NCBI GenBank assembly: GCA_964590955.1
Contig: CAZPYT010000003.1
Location: 1-50,341 of the forward strand
DNA: 50,341 bases
Direction: 5' to 3'
Source of the DNA: CAZPYT01 sp964590955
GTDB lineage: Bacteria > Patescibacteriota > WWE3 > UBA101185 > UBA10185
Below the pieces are notes generated by a model. That model saw only the letters and a program-made list of their open reading frames with translations. It did no database searches and was not told the DNA's origin. Each line of letters opens with the position of its first letter. The first letter of the stretch is position 1. The position numbers and the translations under genes were made by a program. Positions 25,590-33,062 of this stretch are shown piece after piece.

Positions 25590-27401
25590 ATGTTTAAAAA
25601 AGATAAATTGTCGGAATTCAATAAGATTATATATGCTGCGAGAAAATCCATAGGTTATGCAGTTAAGGTTTCCAAAAAACACACCTTTTTGCTATTTTTC
25701 ACATTTTTGATTGTATCAATACTTCCTTTTGTAATTGCATGGCTAAACAGCTTGCTAATAGATGAAATAGTAAGGCTTTTAGATTTACCAGATACTAATT
25801 TAAAACCTTTTTATATTCTTCTAGGTTATTATATTGGTACTATGCTTGTGCGTAGTATTACCTTTAGTATTTATGGAAATTCCTTACAAAATATGTGGTT
25901 TGATTTTTCGATGGAATTTAACAACGAATTAAATAGAAAATATTCTGAACTAGACATGGCACACTATGATAATCCGGAAACGAGAATTTTATTACAAAAA
26001 GTATATGAAAATGCGGGTGACCGCCCGCAGGGCTTCTTGAATGGGTTAATCCTGCTTATTCAACCGGTTGTAGCTATTTTATCAAGTTTCTCTTTTATAT
26101 TTTTATTTTCACCTACACTTGTTTTTGTGCTTTTTATTTCAGTATTGCCTTCTGCAATAGTAAACATAATATTTGGAAAGAGGCGTTGGGGTATATGGGA
26201 TATGAAAGGAGAGCCACGTAGAAATTATCACTACACGAGAAGTTATTTACAGTCTGATGGGTCTTTAATGGAACTTCGAATTTTTGGTATCCGATCATTT
26301 TTTCTGGAAAAAACATATGCAATGTATAAAGAATTTCAGGAGGAGCAACGAAGGATTGAAAACAAAAGAATTGGGTTCGGATTTTATGCCGGTGTTTTGT
26401 CCTTGTTGGGTTTTGGTTATACTTATCTAAATATTGCAATTTCTGTTATTTATGGAGTAATAAGTTTGGGTCAGTTCAGTTTTTATATTTCCATTGCCAA
26501 CAGGCTTCAAGATGCTTTCGACAATTTTTTCAAAAACGTGAGTTCCCTTTACGAGAATGGCCTTTATGTTTATGACATCTTTAAATTTTTAGAATTAGAA
26601 AACTCCATTCAACCGGGAATTGTAAAATTAGATACAAAACCAACACCTCCTTTAATAGAGTTTAAAAATGTGAGTTTTATTTACCCCGGAACAAAAGATT
26701 ATGTTTTGAAAAACTTTAATTTGAAAGTTGAACCGGGATTGCATTTAGCAATAGTAGGTGAAAATGGGGCAGGTAAAACAACGTTAGTTAAGCTACTTAT
26801 GCGTTTTTACGATGTAACTGATGGTGAGATTTTGATAGACAGTAAAAATTTAAAAAGTCTGGATTTAGAGGATTGGTATAAACGAGTTGGTACACTATTT
26901 CAAAGCTTCAATATTTATCATTTTGATGCTAAAACGAGCATTGGTCTTGGTGATATTTCTCGCATGGAAAATCAGGATGAAATTATCAATGCTGCAAAAA
27001 AAGCCGGTGCCCACGATTTTATTGAAAAATATGAACGAGGATATGAGCAAGTACTTAACAAATCATTCGAAAATGGAATTTCCCCGTCCGATGGCCAACG
27101 GCAAAGGATTGCACTAGCGCGTGTGTTTTTTAGAAGACCTAAAGTACTGGTTTTAGACGAACCTACTAGTGCCATTGATCCAAAAGCTGAATATGAAATA
27201 TTTGAAGATTTATTTTCATCATCAAAGGGAACCACAATGATTATCATTTCCCACAGATTTTCAACAGTAAAAAATGCTGAAAGAATTATTGTTTTTGACA
27301 AAGGCGGCATAATAGAAGACGGTACTCACGAGCAGCTGATGAAAATAAAAGACGGTAAGTATAAGACAGCATTTGAGCTGCAAAAGAAGGGGTATGAATA
27401 A
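25590..27401 (+). CDS. ABC exporter, fused permease and ATPase
   Basis: A 603-residue half-transporter that acts as a dimer in the membrane. The first ~340 residues form a transmembrane domain with about six helices. The ATPase domain has Walker A VGENGAGKTTLVKLL, Q-loop GTLFQSF, Walker B VLVLDEPTSAID and the H-loop IISHRF. The signature motif reads SPSDGQRQRIAL instead of LSGGQ. The substrate is unknown (lipid, peptide or drug). The last nine codons plus the stop lie in a 30-bp sequence repeated 2000 bp downstream. Confidence 0.9.
   Translation: MFKKDKLSEFNKIIYAARKSIGYAVKVSKKHTFLLFFTFLIVSILPFVIAWLNSLLIDEIVRLLDLPDTNLKPFYILLGYYIGTMLVRSITFSIYGNSLQNMWFDFSMEFNNELNRKYSELDMAHYDNPETRILLQKVYENAGDRPQGFLNGLILLIQPVVAILSSFSFIFLFSPTLVFVLFISVLPSAIVNIIFGKRRWGIWDMKGEPRRNYHYTRSYLQSDGSLMELRIFGIRSFFLEKTYAMYKEFQEEQRRIENKRIGFGFYAGVLSLLGFGYTYLNIAISVIYGVISLGQFSFYISIANRLQDAFDNFFKNVSSLYENGLYVYDIFKFLELENSIQPGIVKLDTKPTPPLIEFKNVSFIYPGTKDYVLKNFNLKVEPGLHLAIVGENGAGKTTLVKLLMRFYDVTDGEILIDSKNLKSLDLEDWYKRVGTLFQSFNIYHFDAKTSIGLGDISRMENQDEIINAAKKAGAHDFIEKYERGYEQVLNKSFENGISPSDGQRQRIALARVFFRRPKVLVLDEPTSAIDPKAEYEIFEDLFSSSKGTTMIIISHRFSTVKNAERIIVFDKGGIIEDGTHEQLMKIKDGKYKTAFELQKKGYE
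27372..27401 (+). repeat. 30-bp direct repeat, left copy (ABC gene 3' end)
   Basis: Thirty bases from TTTGAGCTGC to the end of the ABC stop codon are identical to 29372-29401. Flanking bases are also similar (GC before, one mismatch, then ATC after with one mismatch). It marks the left edge of a 2000-bp segment. Confidence 0.9.
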
Positions 27402-27418
27402 AATCATATAATAAAATA

Positions 27419-27525
27419 CCATCAGCTTACGCAGGTGGTTTTGTGTGTAATTTTTTCGTTTTGCAAAGCCCAACTATTTTGGGATAACCACATCTACTTG
27501 TTGACACAAGTAGTTTTAAGTAAGG
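27419..27525 (+). repeat. Dispersed triple-hairpin repeat, copy 2
   Basis: A 107-bp element inverted relative to copy 1 at 3747-3840. Its three palindromes are CCATC/GGTGG, CCCAA-CTATT-TTGGG and CTACTTG-TTGACA-CAAGTAG. The last is a perfect 7-bp stem whose bases differ from copy 1 in a way that keeps pairing. About 11-12 extra bases lie between the first two stems. No gene is visible within it. Confidence 0.75.
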
Positions 27526-27548
27526 AACTTATAAATTAAAATATACTT

Positions 27549-29369
27549 ATGCGTATAGAAGAATCCAGATCAATATCAATGTCCTTTGATGCAGTTCCTT
27601 TATCTAGTGAATTACAGCGCGTAGAAGTTTATAAGTTGCTTGGTGTTGCCGCTGAACACGAAAAAAATTCTGACCCCCGTAATAGTAAAGAATTATGTGA
27701 TACTAGAGAAGCCATTGTAAAAATGGGCAGTACTGTACTACCATTCATAAAAGAGTTTTTGCTATCAGATAAATCAAATGAAAAAACCACATTTGCAGAA
27801 TATGTATCTTGGATGGCGGTACCGGAAGATATAAACTTTATTGTTGATTCAATGCTTGATCCCGTAATCAATACTAGTCTGGAATCCTTGCCTTTAGCAT
27901 TAATCTCAATGACAGCAACAAATTTAAATATCGATTTACGTAAAAAAGGTGACTTCTCTGAAGTTTTGGATATAGTAGCAAGAAAAATCATTTCACTTCT
28001 AGAAAAGTATGATGCCAACGATTATACGCGAAATTCAATAGAAGTTGCTTTAGCTTCCACGGGAACTAAAATTGCGAGTGAGTATTTTGATCGTAATCCA
28101 CAAATGTATGGCTGGAACTACAATAGTTACAAAAGAATATGTACAGATATTAACTATGCCGAAGATCAAAGACCTTACTACTCAGAATTTCAAACTTGGG
28201 ATGACTTACTGAAGATAGAAGAAGAATGTAATGAGGAAAGTGCGGAATGGATGAAATATGCTGCAGAAATACCATTGATGCAAATTACTAGCAATAAGCC
28301 TTTTAATGAATTATTACCAGAAGAGATTCAAAGCATGATGGATAGAGCTGAGCATGTAAACAGTATTTTCGCTGAACATTTTAGTGATGTAGAAACCACA
28401 GTAACACAGGCAGCTAAACTAATGATTTATAATTATCTAAAAATGAATCCAGCCCCTACAAAAGACGATCTAAGTTCCTTAAAAAAGAAAATAAGCTATT
28501 TGTCTACTCAGGAAAAATTATATAAAGAAAATTATACTGTATTGCCCACTGTAGGGATTGAAGTAGAATTTTTAAGGGCTCATCTTGAGGGTGAGGCGAG
28601 GGTTGTTGCAGATGTTTTAGCTATTCCTAATTACCAGGAGTCCTATAAAGAATGGGAAACGAATCCATATTTTTCTTATAATCCATTTGTTCAATCGCGT
28701 ATTGTAATGGAACTGTCTAAACTTGGTGCTTTTAGAGTTACTCAAACCGAGGACCCCAAGAAACGGTTGATTCCTGAGGAAGATATGCATTCTATGCATA
28801 TCAATTTTGGAATGGCCGGTCTACCTGAAGATCTGGTTGTTAGGCTTGTGGGAAATAAGGAAGCAGCACTATATAGAGAAGATGTCGAAATATTATGTGA
28901 TGTGTTAACTTACGCGTTTGTTTCTGAAAACAGAATTTTGAATAGAAAATCTGACAACGCATATGAATACAAAAGTGATGCTGAAGAAAGTGAGCGGGAA
29001 CCCTTAATTACCGATTATCACGCTAGGTTGGAACTTAGAACATTTGAATTTAAAGATTTTCCTTCATTTATATTATTACCCGAAGCTCAAAGACTTACTG
29101 CTATGTATTTTGCACATATAAAGGTTAATGAACATGTTATTGTGACTGAAACTGAAAGAAAATTGGCAGGTTTGTGGATGTCGTTCAAAGTACATAGTTT
29201 GGATGTTTTAAACAAATATACTGATGAGAGGCTTTTGTATGATGATCATGGCGGCAAAAAAGAAGCTGCAACACTTCTGATGGAAAAAGACATTAAAATC
29301 AGATGTAGAGAATTGTGTGACTCCTACTCAAAAAGTGCCTTTCACGAAATAGAGACATCAGAAAAATAG
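27549..29369 (+). CDS. Amidoligase / glutamate-cysteine-ligase-fold-like protein
   Basis: A 606-residue protein. The C-terminal half shows a pattern typical of the glutamine synthetase/GCS-like amidoligase fold. It has VGIEVEFLRA (G-x-E-x-E) near residue 340, SMHINFGMAG near residue 417, and ARLELRTFEFKDFPSF near residue 490. Enzymes of this fold join a carboxylate to an amine using ATP. The N-terminal ~300 residues are helical and unrecognised (perhaps a repeat-type binding domain). TAAAAT (27537-27542) ends 6 nt before the ATG, which suggests a leaderless mRNA. The whole gene lies in the 2-kb repeat-flanked segment. The substrate is unknown, and the fold call rests on motifs only. Confidence 0.5.
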   Translation: MRIEESRSISMSFDAVPLSSELQRVEVYKLLGVAAEHEKNSDPRNSKELCDTREAIVKMGSTVLPFIKEFLLSDKSNEKTTFAEYVSWMAVPEDINFIVDSMLDPVINTSLESLPLALISMTATNLNIDLRKKGDFSEVLDIVARKIISLLEKYDANDYTRNSIEVALASTGTKIASEYFDRNPQMYGWNYNSYKRICTDINYAEDQRPYYSEFQTWDDLLKIEEECNEESAEWMKYAAEIPLMQITSNKPFNELLPEEIQSMMDRAEHVNSIFAEHFSDVETTVTQAAKLMIYNYLKMNPAPTKDDLSSLKKKISYLSTQEKLYKENYTVLPTVGIEVEFLRAHLEGEARVVADVLAIPNYQESYKEWETNPYFSYNPFVQSRIVMELSKLGAFRVTQTEDPKKRLIPEEDMHSMHINFGMAGLPEDLVVRLVGNKEAALYREDVEILCDVLTYAFVSENRILNRKSDNAYEYKSDAEESEREPLITDYHARLELRTFEFKDFPSFILLPEAQRLTAMYFAHIKVNEHVIVTETERKLAGLWMSFKVHSLDVLNKYTDERLLYDDHGGKKEAATLLMEKDIKIRCRELCDSYSKSAFHEIETSEK

Positions 29370-29371
29370 CT

Positions 29372-29401
29372 TTTGAGCTGCAAAAGAAGGGGTATGAATA
29401 A
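29372..29401 (+). repeat. 30-bp direct repeat, right copy (remnant of ABC gene 3' end)
   Basis: Identical to 27372-27401, including the codons for the last residues (ELQKKGYE) and stop of the ABC exporter. Here it is not preceded by the rest of that gene, so it is a remnant or an attachment-site copy. The amidoligase-like gene stops 3 nt before it. Confidence 0.9.
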
Positions 29402-29419
29402 GATCCAACTTATTAAGGT

Positions 29420-29469
29420 AAAGAAAAACAGGTAATACCTCTGCTAATTTGCCAGAAATATTACCTGTT
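29420..29469 (-). terminator. Terminator of the peptide operon
   Basis: Arms 29459-29469 and 29427-29437 (AACAGGTAATA / TATTACCTGTT on the minus strand) form an 11-bp stem. A smaller inner stem TCTG/CAGA is also possible. On the minus strand it is followed by a T-rich tract, so it closes the operon running from 33 kb. The plus strand has no T tract after it. Confidence 0.8.
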
Positions 29470-29471
29470 GC

Positions 29472-29537
29472 TTATATGTAATTGTCAATTCCCCCGAACG
29501 ACTTGCACATATGGCGTAGAAGTACTGTGATGTACAT
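29472..29537 (-). CDS. Possible third small peptide (21 aa)
   Basis: ATG at 29537, stop at 29472-29474, 21 residues with C-terminal part KSFGGIDNYI. It has no strong Shine-Dalgarno sequence, and its only resemblance to the two peptides before it is the FGG triplet. It lies 6 nt after the second peptide's stop and ends just before the operon terminator. It may be real or chance. Confidence 0.3.
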   Translation of the reverse strand: MYITVLLRHMCKSFGGIDNYI

Positions 29538-29543
29538 TTGTTC

Positions 29544-29651
29544 TCACTTACGTTTTATCTGGTTTGATTTCGACAGCTCCCCCGGTAATCTCCACGGACC
29601 CATACCTCCGAGTGAAATGCTCGTGAGGCGGTATTTGTTGTTTTTGTTCAT
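29544..29651 (-). CDS. Small peptide 2 with GGMGPW motif (35 aa)
   Basis: A 35-residue peptide starting MNKNNKYRLTSIS, with core LGGMGPWRLPGEL and basic tail NQIKRK. AAGGAGG lies 4 nt before the ATG, inside the last codons of peptide 1; the two genes are 1 nt apart. LGGMGPW matches FGGCGPH of peptide 1 ([FL]GG-x-GP). A short basic-leader peptide next to a possible peptide ligase suggests a precursor that is modified after translation. This is inference. A regulatory or antimicrobial peptide is also possible. Confidence 0.55.
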   Translation of the reverse strand: MNKNNKYRLTSISLGGMGPWRLPGELSKSNQIKRK

Positions 29652-29652
29652 A

Positions 29653-29712
29653 CTACCTCCTTATATTGTTGTGAGGGCCGCAACCGCCAAAAGCCCTTGC
29701 TATTGCCGACAT
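29653..29712 (-). CDS. Small peptide 1 with GGCGPH motif (19 aa)
   Basis: MSAIARAFGGCGPHNNIRR, stop at 29653-29655. It has one of the strongest ribosome binding sites of the window (GAAAGGAGGTG, 5 nt spacing) and starts 30 nt after the stop of the 530-residue enzyme. The shared [FL]GG-x-GP motif with the next peptide is encoded by different codons in each, which favours selection at the peptide level. A single Cys and His sit in the motif. Confidence 0.5.
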   Translation of the reverse strand: MSAIARAFGGCGPHNNIRR

Positions 29713-29742
29713 TTTTCACCTCCTTTCAATGCTGTCTGCACT

Positions 29743-31335
29743 TTAGAAATCGTTTACCCCGACCGGCATTATCACGCATCCTGATGAGCCGTGTACTCTG
29801 TGATCTTCTCTTGAGGGGTTGAACATAAAGAGAATTTTTGCGAGGTCAGCTGAAATTCCCTTAGGTGTTTTTTGAGTTGCTGTGTATATTTCCACTCTTG
29901 GAATAACAGGTTTCGTAAAGCTCATTTTTTCGAGCGGATTTGGAATGCCCATACGCGCGCTATCTATCAGAGGCTCAAGTACATAGAAACCTGAGTCTTG
30001 TCTGGGATTTTCAATTACACCTGTTCTTATTTCACTAATGCCCGCAGCACCCATTCCGTTTGCAGGTTTTAGCATGCCTGATTCGCAGCCTATTTTAAGC
30101 AGATCCAATATTTGCTGCCAGTTTTTTATGCGACCGAGGTTTTCCCATATTACACCGGGATACTGCCAAGTTGTTTCTCTTGCTACTTTAACGTGCAATT
30201 GATTGCGGCGGTTGGTAATTTCCAGCAATATTCTTTGTGGAAATGCCATTGCGACCTCATCCCAAGTAGATTGGCCCAACTTACTTTTCAAAATATCATG
30301 CACCGCACCCGGTAACAGCGCCAGCACAGGTAATGCCTTGCTTTCTACTGTTTTTACAAATATTGGGTGGTTCATTGCGTTTATTCTTTCTTCTCCTATA
30401 GCCTTCAATATTTGCATTGATCGCCGCGCTAAGTTTGATGTTGTTAGGCTTAAACCGTCCCACCAAAATGCCAGTTGGGTATCTGAATCAAAAGGCGCTT
30501 TCATTTCTTTTGGATCATCCAGCCATTTGAATAAGTCTGAATCTAAAGAGTCATAGCGTACCTGCCAGTCCGGGAGTCTTCCTGTTGGCACAACTGCTGT
30601 AATGTCGATTCCTGCTTCAGCTAGTTTTTCCGGTGCGTATGTTCTGACGGGGGATCCGCCTATTATGCACAGACGGTGAGGTAGACGTTTTGCCAAAAGT
30701 TTCCACTTGAAATCGTAAAAGCCGGTTGCACCGAATTCACGATCAAACTCCTCAGTCAAAATACCGGTGATGTCTACTCCGCCGCTTTGAAATGTTATAT
30801 CTACCAGGGTAACTCCACCGTTTTTATCCATTACAGCGTCGAATCTGCTGAATAGAGTTTGCGTTTCGAAATATTTGGCAGGCAGTGCAATCCCACGAGC
30901 GCACATATCTATGTACATCGCCCCTCGATATCTATCGAGAAACAACGCAGGCAGCCATTGAACAAAATTTCCCTCAAGAACGGTTGCTGCCGCAGCACAT
31001 AGAAATCTTGTTGCTGCAGAAACTTTTATTCTGAGATCAAACATTCGGTTATTCTCAGGCCATACCAGACCAACGGGAGATAGTGCCGGTACAACCTGTC
31101 GATATTTTTGCCCGCTTGTGCCTGTAATTGCATTTGAAATCAGCGGGTGTTTGAAGAATTTTTGTACCACATCGTTTTGTGCTGAAATCCACGATAACGG
31201 CCTGATTTTACCGTTTTGAGCAATCAACGCCTTTTGAAGTATTTGTGCGATCTTAGCCGGATCTATTGTAACTGCGTCTAGTCCGAGCAGAGATAACACA
31301 TCACTGTTTGCCGATTGAAAATCATGTGTTTGCAT
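29743..31335 (-). CDS. Possible ATP-grasp-like ligase of unknown substrate
   Basis: A 530-residue protein without clear relatives known to me. Several segments resemble circularly permuted ATP-grasp enzymes of the glutathionylspermidine-synthase type. These are GVTLVDITFQSGGVDITGIL, MNHPIFVKTVESKALPVLALL as the dispersed nucleotide-binding part, LKPANGMGAAGI as a Lys plus Gly-rich loop, and the C-terminal DHRVHGSSGCVIMPV. If so, it would join a carboxylate to an amine with ATP. The start is set by AGAAAGGAGT before the ATG. It follows the zinc-hydrolase gene after 41 nt and is followed by tiny peptide genes with strong ribosome binding sites, which are natural substrate candidates. The family assignment is tentative. 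Confidence 0.45.
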   Translation of the reverse strand: MQTHDFQSANSDVLSLLGLDAVTIDPAKIAQILQKALIAQNGKIRPLSWISAQNDVVQKFFKHPLISNAITGTSGQKYRQVVPALSPVGLVWPENNRMFDLRIKVSAATRFLCAAAATVLEGNFVQWLPALFLDRYRGAMYIDMCARGIALPAKYFETQTLFSRFDAVMDKNGGVTLVDITFQSGGVDITGILTEEFDREFGATGFYDFKWKLLAKRLPHRLCIIGGSPVRTYAPEKLAEAGIDITAVVPTGRLPDWQVRYDSLDSDLFKWLDDPKEMKAPFDSDTQLAFWWDGLSLTTSNLARRSMQILKAIGEERINAMNHPIFVKTVESKALPVLALLPGAVHDILKSKLGQSTWDEVAMAFPQRILLEITNRRNQLHVKVARETTWQYPGVIWENLGRIKNWQQILDLLKIGCESGMLKPANGMGAAGISEIRTGVIENPRQDSGFYVLEPLIDSARMGIPNPLEKMSFTKPVIPRVEIYTATQKTPKGISADLAKILFMFNPSREDHRVHGSSGCVIMPVGVNDF

Positions 31336-31376
31336 TTTTGACTCCTTTCTAAATATTCAGTTGTAATGTGCTTTTG

Positions 31377-32153
31377 TTATAAATTAACTGTTGTTGATGT
31401 GCATACTATTGCTACTTCTGATTTGGAAGTGCACAGTATCTTCGGGCTTATTGCCTGTAATATTCCACTTTTTGTTGTTATTAAATTTTTTGAATTTTCA
31501 GTTCCGATAATTTCGCCTGCTGCGATTTGCTGTCCCGGTTCTAAATTAGGATTGGGAATAAACTCTGTATCTTTCTCAGCGTAAAATTTTTCAACCGATG
31601 TGAAAATCTGCGCAGTTTTAGGTTTTTTGTGTGCTTTACATAAAGCAATAATTTTTTGTGCCAGTTCACGTACATCTTTTTGCGAGAAAAAATCCGACGG
31701 TGACGTTTCTAGTATCAAACCGGGTACACCAATTTCTTGTAGTTCTCTTATCAAGGTTCCGCGTTCTTTGTCGGAAATTTTCTTAATCATCTTCGGTGTC
31801 AACAGTGCTGCAAATATCATAGAGCGCGAAGCCCCGTAAATATATGCCGTAGTTGCAGTTTTTTTACCGACAAAATTGTGCAAATCTATAACTAAATCAG
31901 CCTGTCTGCACTTTCCAAATATTTTTTGGCATTTTTTATCAACAAAATCGCCTTTAACATTACCGGGGTGTGACCTGTTAAAATCTTTGCCTGTTTTAGG
32001 ATCTTCGCGTGTATTTTTCGACAATCCTTCAGAATTTACAGGGCCAACAAAAGTAAACATATCTTTTGGTGCGTACTTTTTTAACTCTCGAACAATTCTA
32101 AGTGATGTGTATTCATCGCCGTGCTGGCCATAAACCATTGCAATTTTAAGCAT
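31377..32153 (-). CDS. AstE/AspA-type zinc hydrolase
   Basis: A 258-residue protein of the succinylglutamate desuccinylase/aspartoacylase group of zinc carboxypeptidase-like enzymes. The zinc motif is YGQHGDEYTS (His11 and Glu14), the second His is in LVIDLHNF, and the probable catalytic Glu is in VPGLILETS. Such enzymes release an acyl or amino-acid group from an amide bond. The ATG at 32153 overlaps the stop of the glycosyltransferase gene by 8 nt, so they are coupled. Paired with a possible ligase downstream, it could trim or undo that product; this pairing is inference. Confidence 0.7.
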   Translation of the reverse strand: MLKIAMVYGQHGDEYTSLRIVRELKKYAPKDMFTFVGPVNSEGLSKNTREDPKTGKDFNRSHPGNVKGDFVDKKCQKIFGKCRQADLVIDLHNFVGKKTATTAYIYGASRSMIFAALLTPKMIKKISDKERGTLIRELQEIGVPGLILETSPSDFFSQKDVRELAQKIIALCKAHKKPKTAQIFTSVEKFYAEKDTEFIPNPNLEPGQQIAAGEIIGTENSKNLITTKSGILQAISPKILCTSKSEVAIVCTSTTVNL

Positions 32154-32874
32154 ATAAATTTCCCCCAAAGCGCGAACGCAGTAAATTGGTAGCAAAATCT
32201 TTTTCACCGTTTTGCCTATTAATAAAATTTAAGCTGTCTGTGTGTTTGCGATATCTTGCAAGTACTTTATCGAGATATACAATTTTTATGTCGGAACTTT
32301 GACTCAGCAAAAATGTTCTACAAATGAGTTCTAAATCTTCGCTACTTGTTAAATACGTGAATCCACCTAGTTTTACAATTAAACTTTTAGAAAACAAAGT
32401 GGATGAGAACGGGAATGATGCATTTTTCAAAATAAATTCTAAATCCAACGGACCTTTTGGAGTCAGATTTAATGTGTTATTTTGTAGATCAATCCTTCGC
32501 TGTCGTCCATATACCAGATCTGCCTTGCTTTTTTCTGCGGTATCTCTAAGGTTTTTTAGAGAGTTTTTGTTTTCGAATTGATCATCATCATCCAAAAATT
32601 TGACGTACGAAAATTCCTCAGACATAAAACATAAACCCCTGCTTCTTGCTGCAGCCGCGCTATTTTTAATTGTACTTTTGGTGTAAACAATTCTCGGATC
32701 ATTAAAATATTCTATACACCTTTGCACTTCTGTCCTTTTGCCCGAATTGACAACCACACAAACAAAATCGCGCTCTGTTTGGCCAACAATCGAACTCAAA
32801 CAGATTTTCAACAATTCAGGCCTGTTTTTGGTTGCAGTTACTATTAAAATTTTGTTTTTTTCTTTTTTAAACAT
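32146..32874 (-). CDS. Glycosyltransferase family 2
   Basis: A 242-residue cytoplasmic GT-A enzyme using a nucleotide sugar. It has ILIVTATKNRPELLKICLSS at the start, the metal-binding YVKFLDDDDQF, and an ED motif in LTSSEDLELICRTF. The ATG at 32874 is chosen. Ten codons upstream would be made of the terminator hairpin, so the longer frame is not credible. It directly follows that hairpin (32875-32898), so its expression probably depends on read-through. No transmembrane segment is visible. The acceptor is unknown. Confidence 0.82.
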   Translation of the reverse strand: MFKKEKNKILIVTATKNRPELLKICLSSIVGQTERDFVCVVVNSGKRTEVQRCIEYFNDPRIVYTKSTIKNSAAAARSRGLCFMSEEFSYVKFLDDDDQFENKNSLKNLRDTAEKSKADLVYGRQRRIDLQNNTLNLTPKGPLDLEFILKNASFPFSSTLFSKSLIVKLGGFTYLTSSEDLELICRTFLLSQSSDIKIVYLDKVLARYRKHTDSLNFINRQNGEKDFATNLLRSRFGGNLYA

Positions 32875-32953
32875 AAAAAAAACCCGCTTTTGCGGGTTAC
32901 CCAAAAATGTCTAAACTAAAATAATATCTTTAGGACATACAGGAAAAACCCGC
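32875..32953 (-). promoter_or_regulatory. Attenuator-like terminator and competing arm
   Basis: On the minus strand AACCCGC (32898-32892), loop AAAA, GCGGGTT (32887-32881) and T tract (32880-32875) form an ideal terminator directly before the GT2 start codon. An earlier copy of GCGGGTT (32953-32947), inside the small leader frame, could pair with the AACCCGC arm and prevent termination. This three-segment layout is that of transcription attenuators. Confidence 0.55.
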
Positions 32954-33007
32954 AACAAAGAGGGTGTTATGCCAGGTATGATAATAACCTAAAGATTTAA
33001 ATTTCAT
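32930..33007 (-). CDS. Possible leader peptide (25 aa) of the operon
   Basis: ATG 33007 to TAA at 32930, 25 residues containing KSLGYYHTWHNTLF. The TAAAAT box ends 8 nt before the ATG, so a leaderless start is expected. It contains the first GCGGGTT arm of the attenuator, and its stop lies 31 nt before the terminator stem. Aromatic and His-rich codons before the competing arm would fit ribosome stalling. It may be non-functional as a protein. Confidence 0.4.
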   Translation of the reverse strand: MKFKSLGYYHTWHNTLFVAGFSCMS

Positions 33008-33015
33008 ATGAGGGA

Positions 33016-33043
33016 ATTTTACTGGTTTTACGGGGTTTGTCAA
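33016..33043 (-). promoter_or_regulatory. Promoter of the leader/GT2/hydrolase/ligase-like operon
   Basis: Minus-strand TTGACA (33043-33038), 16-nt spacer, TAAAAT (33021-33016). Transcription should start at about 33008, giving a leader of roughly 130 nt up to the terminator-like hairpin. Confidence 0.7.
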
Positions 33044-33062
33044 ACAGCATTTATTATCAGTT

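Larger units (their letters stand above)
27402..29401 (+). mobile_element. Putative 2-kb inserted cassette with amidoligase-like gene
   Basis: The segment between the two 30-bp direct repeats, counting one copy, is exactly 2000 bp. It holds the triple-hairpin repeat (27419-27525) and one gene (27549-29369). The repeat equals the 3' end of the ABC gene, so the gene end is preserved on the left and left as a remnant on the right. This is what integration at a gene's 3' end produces. No integrase or transposase lies inside. An assembly join at a 30-mer is the main alternative. Confidence 0.5.

Noticed and set aside
29482..29784. A 100-codon plus-strand frame in the gap after the cassette
   Set aside because: It is antisense to the small peptide genes and their Shine-Dalgarno sequences, has no ribosome binding site or promoter, and its translation looks like random sequence.
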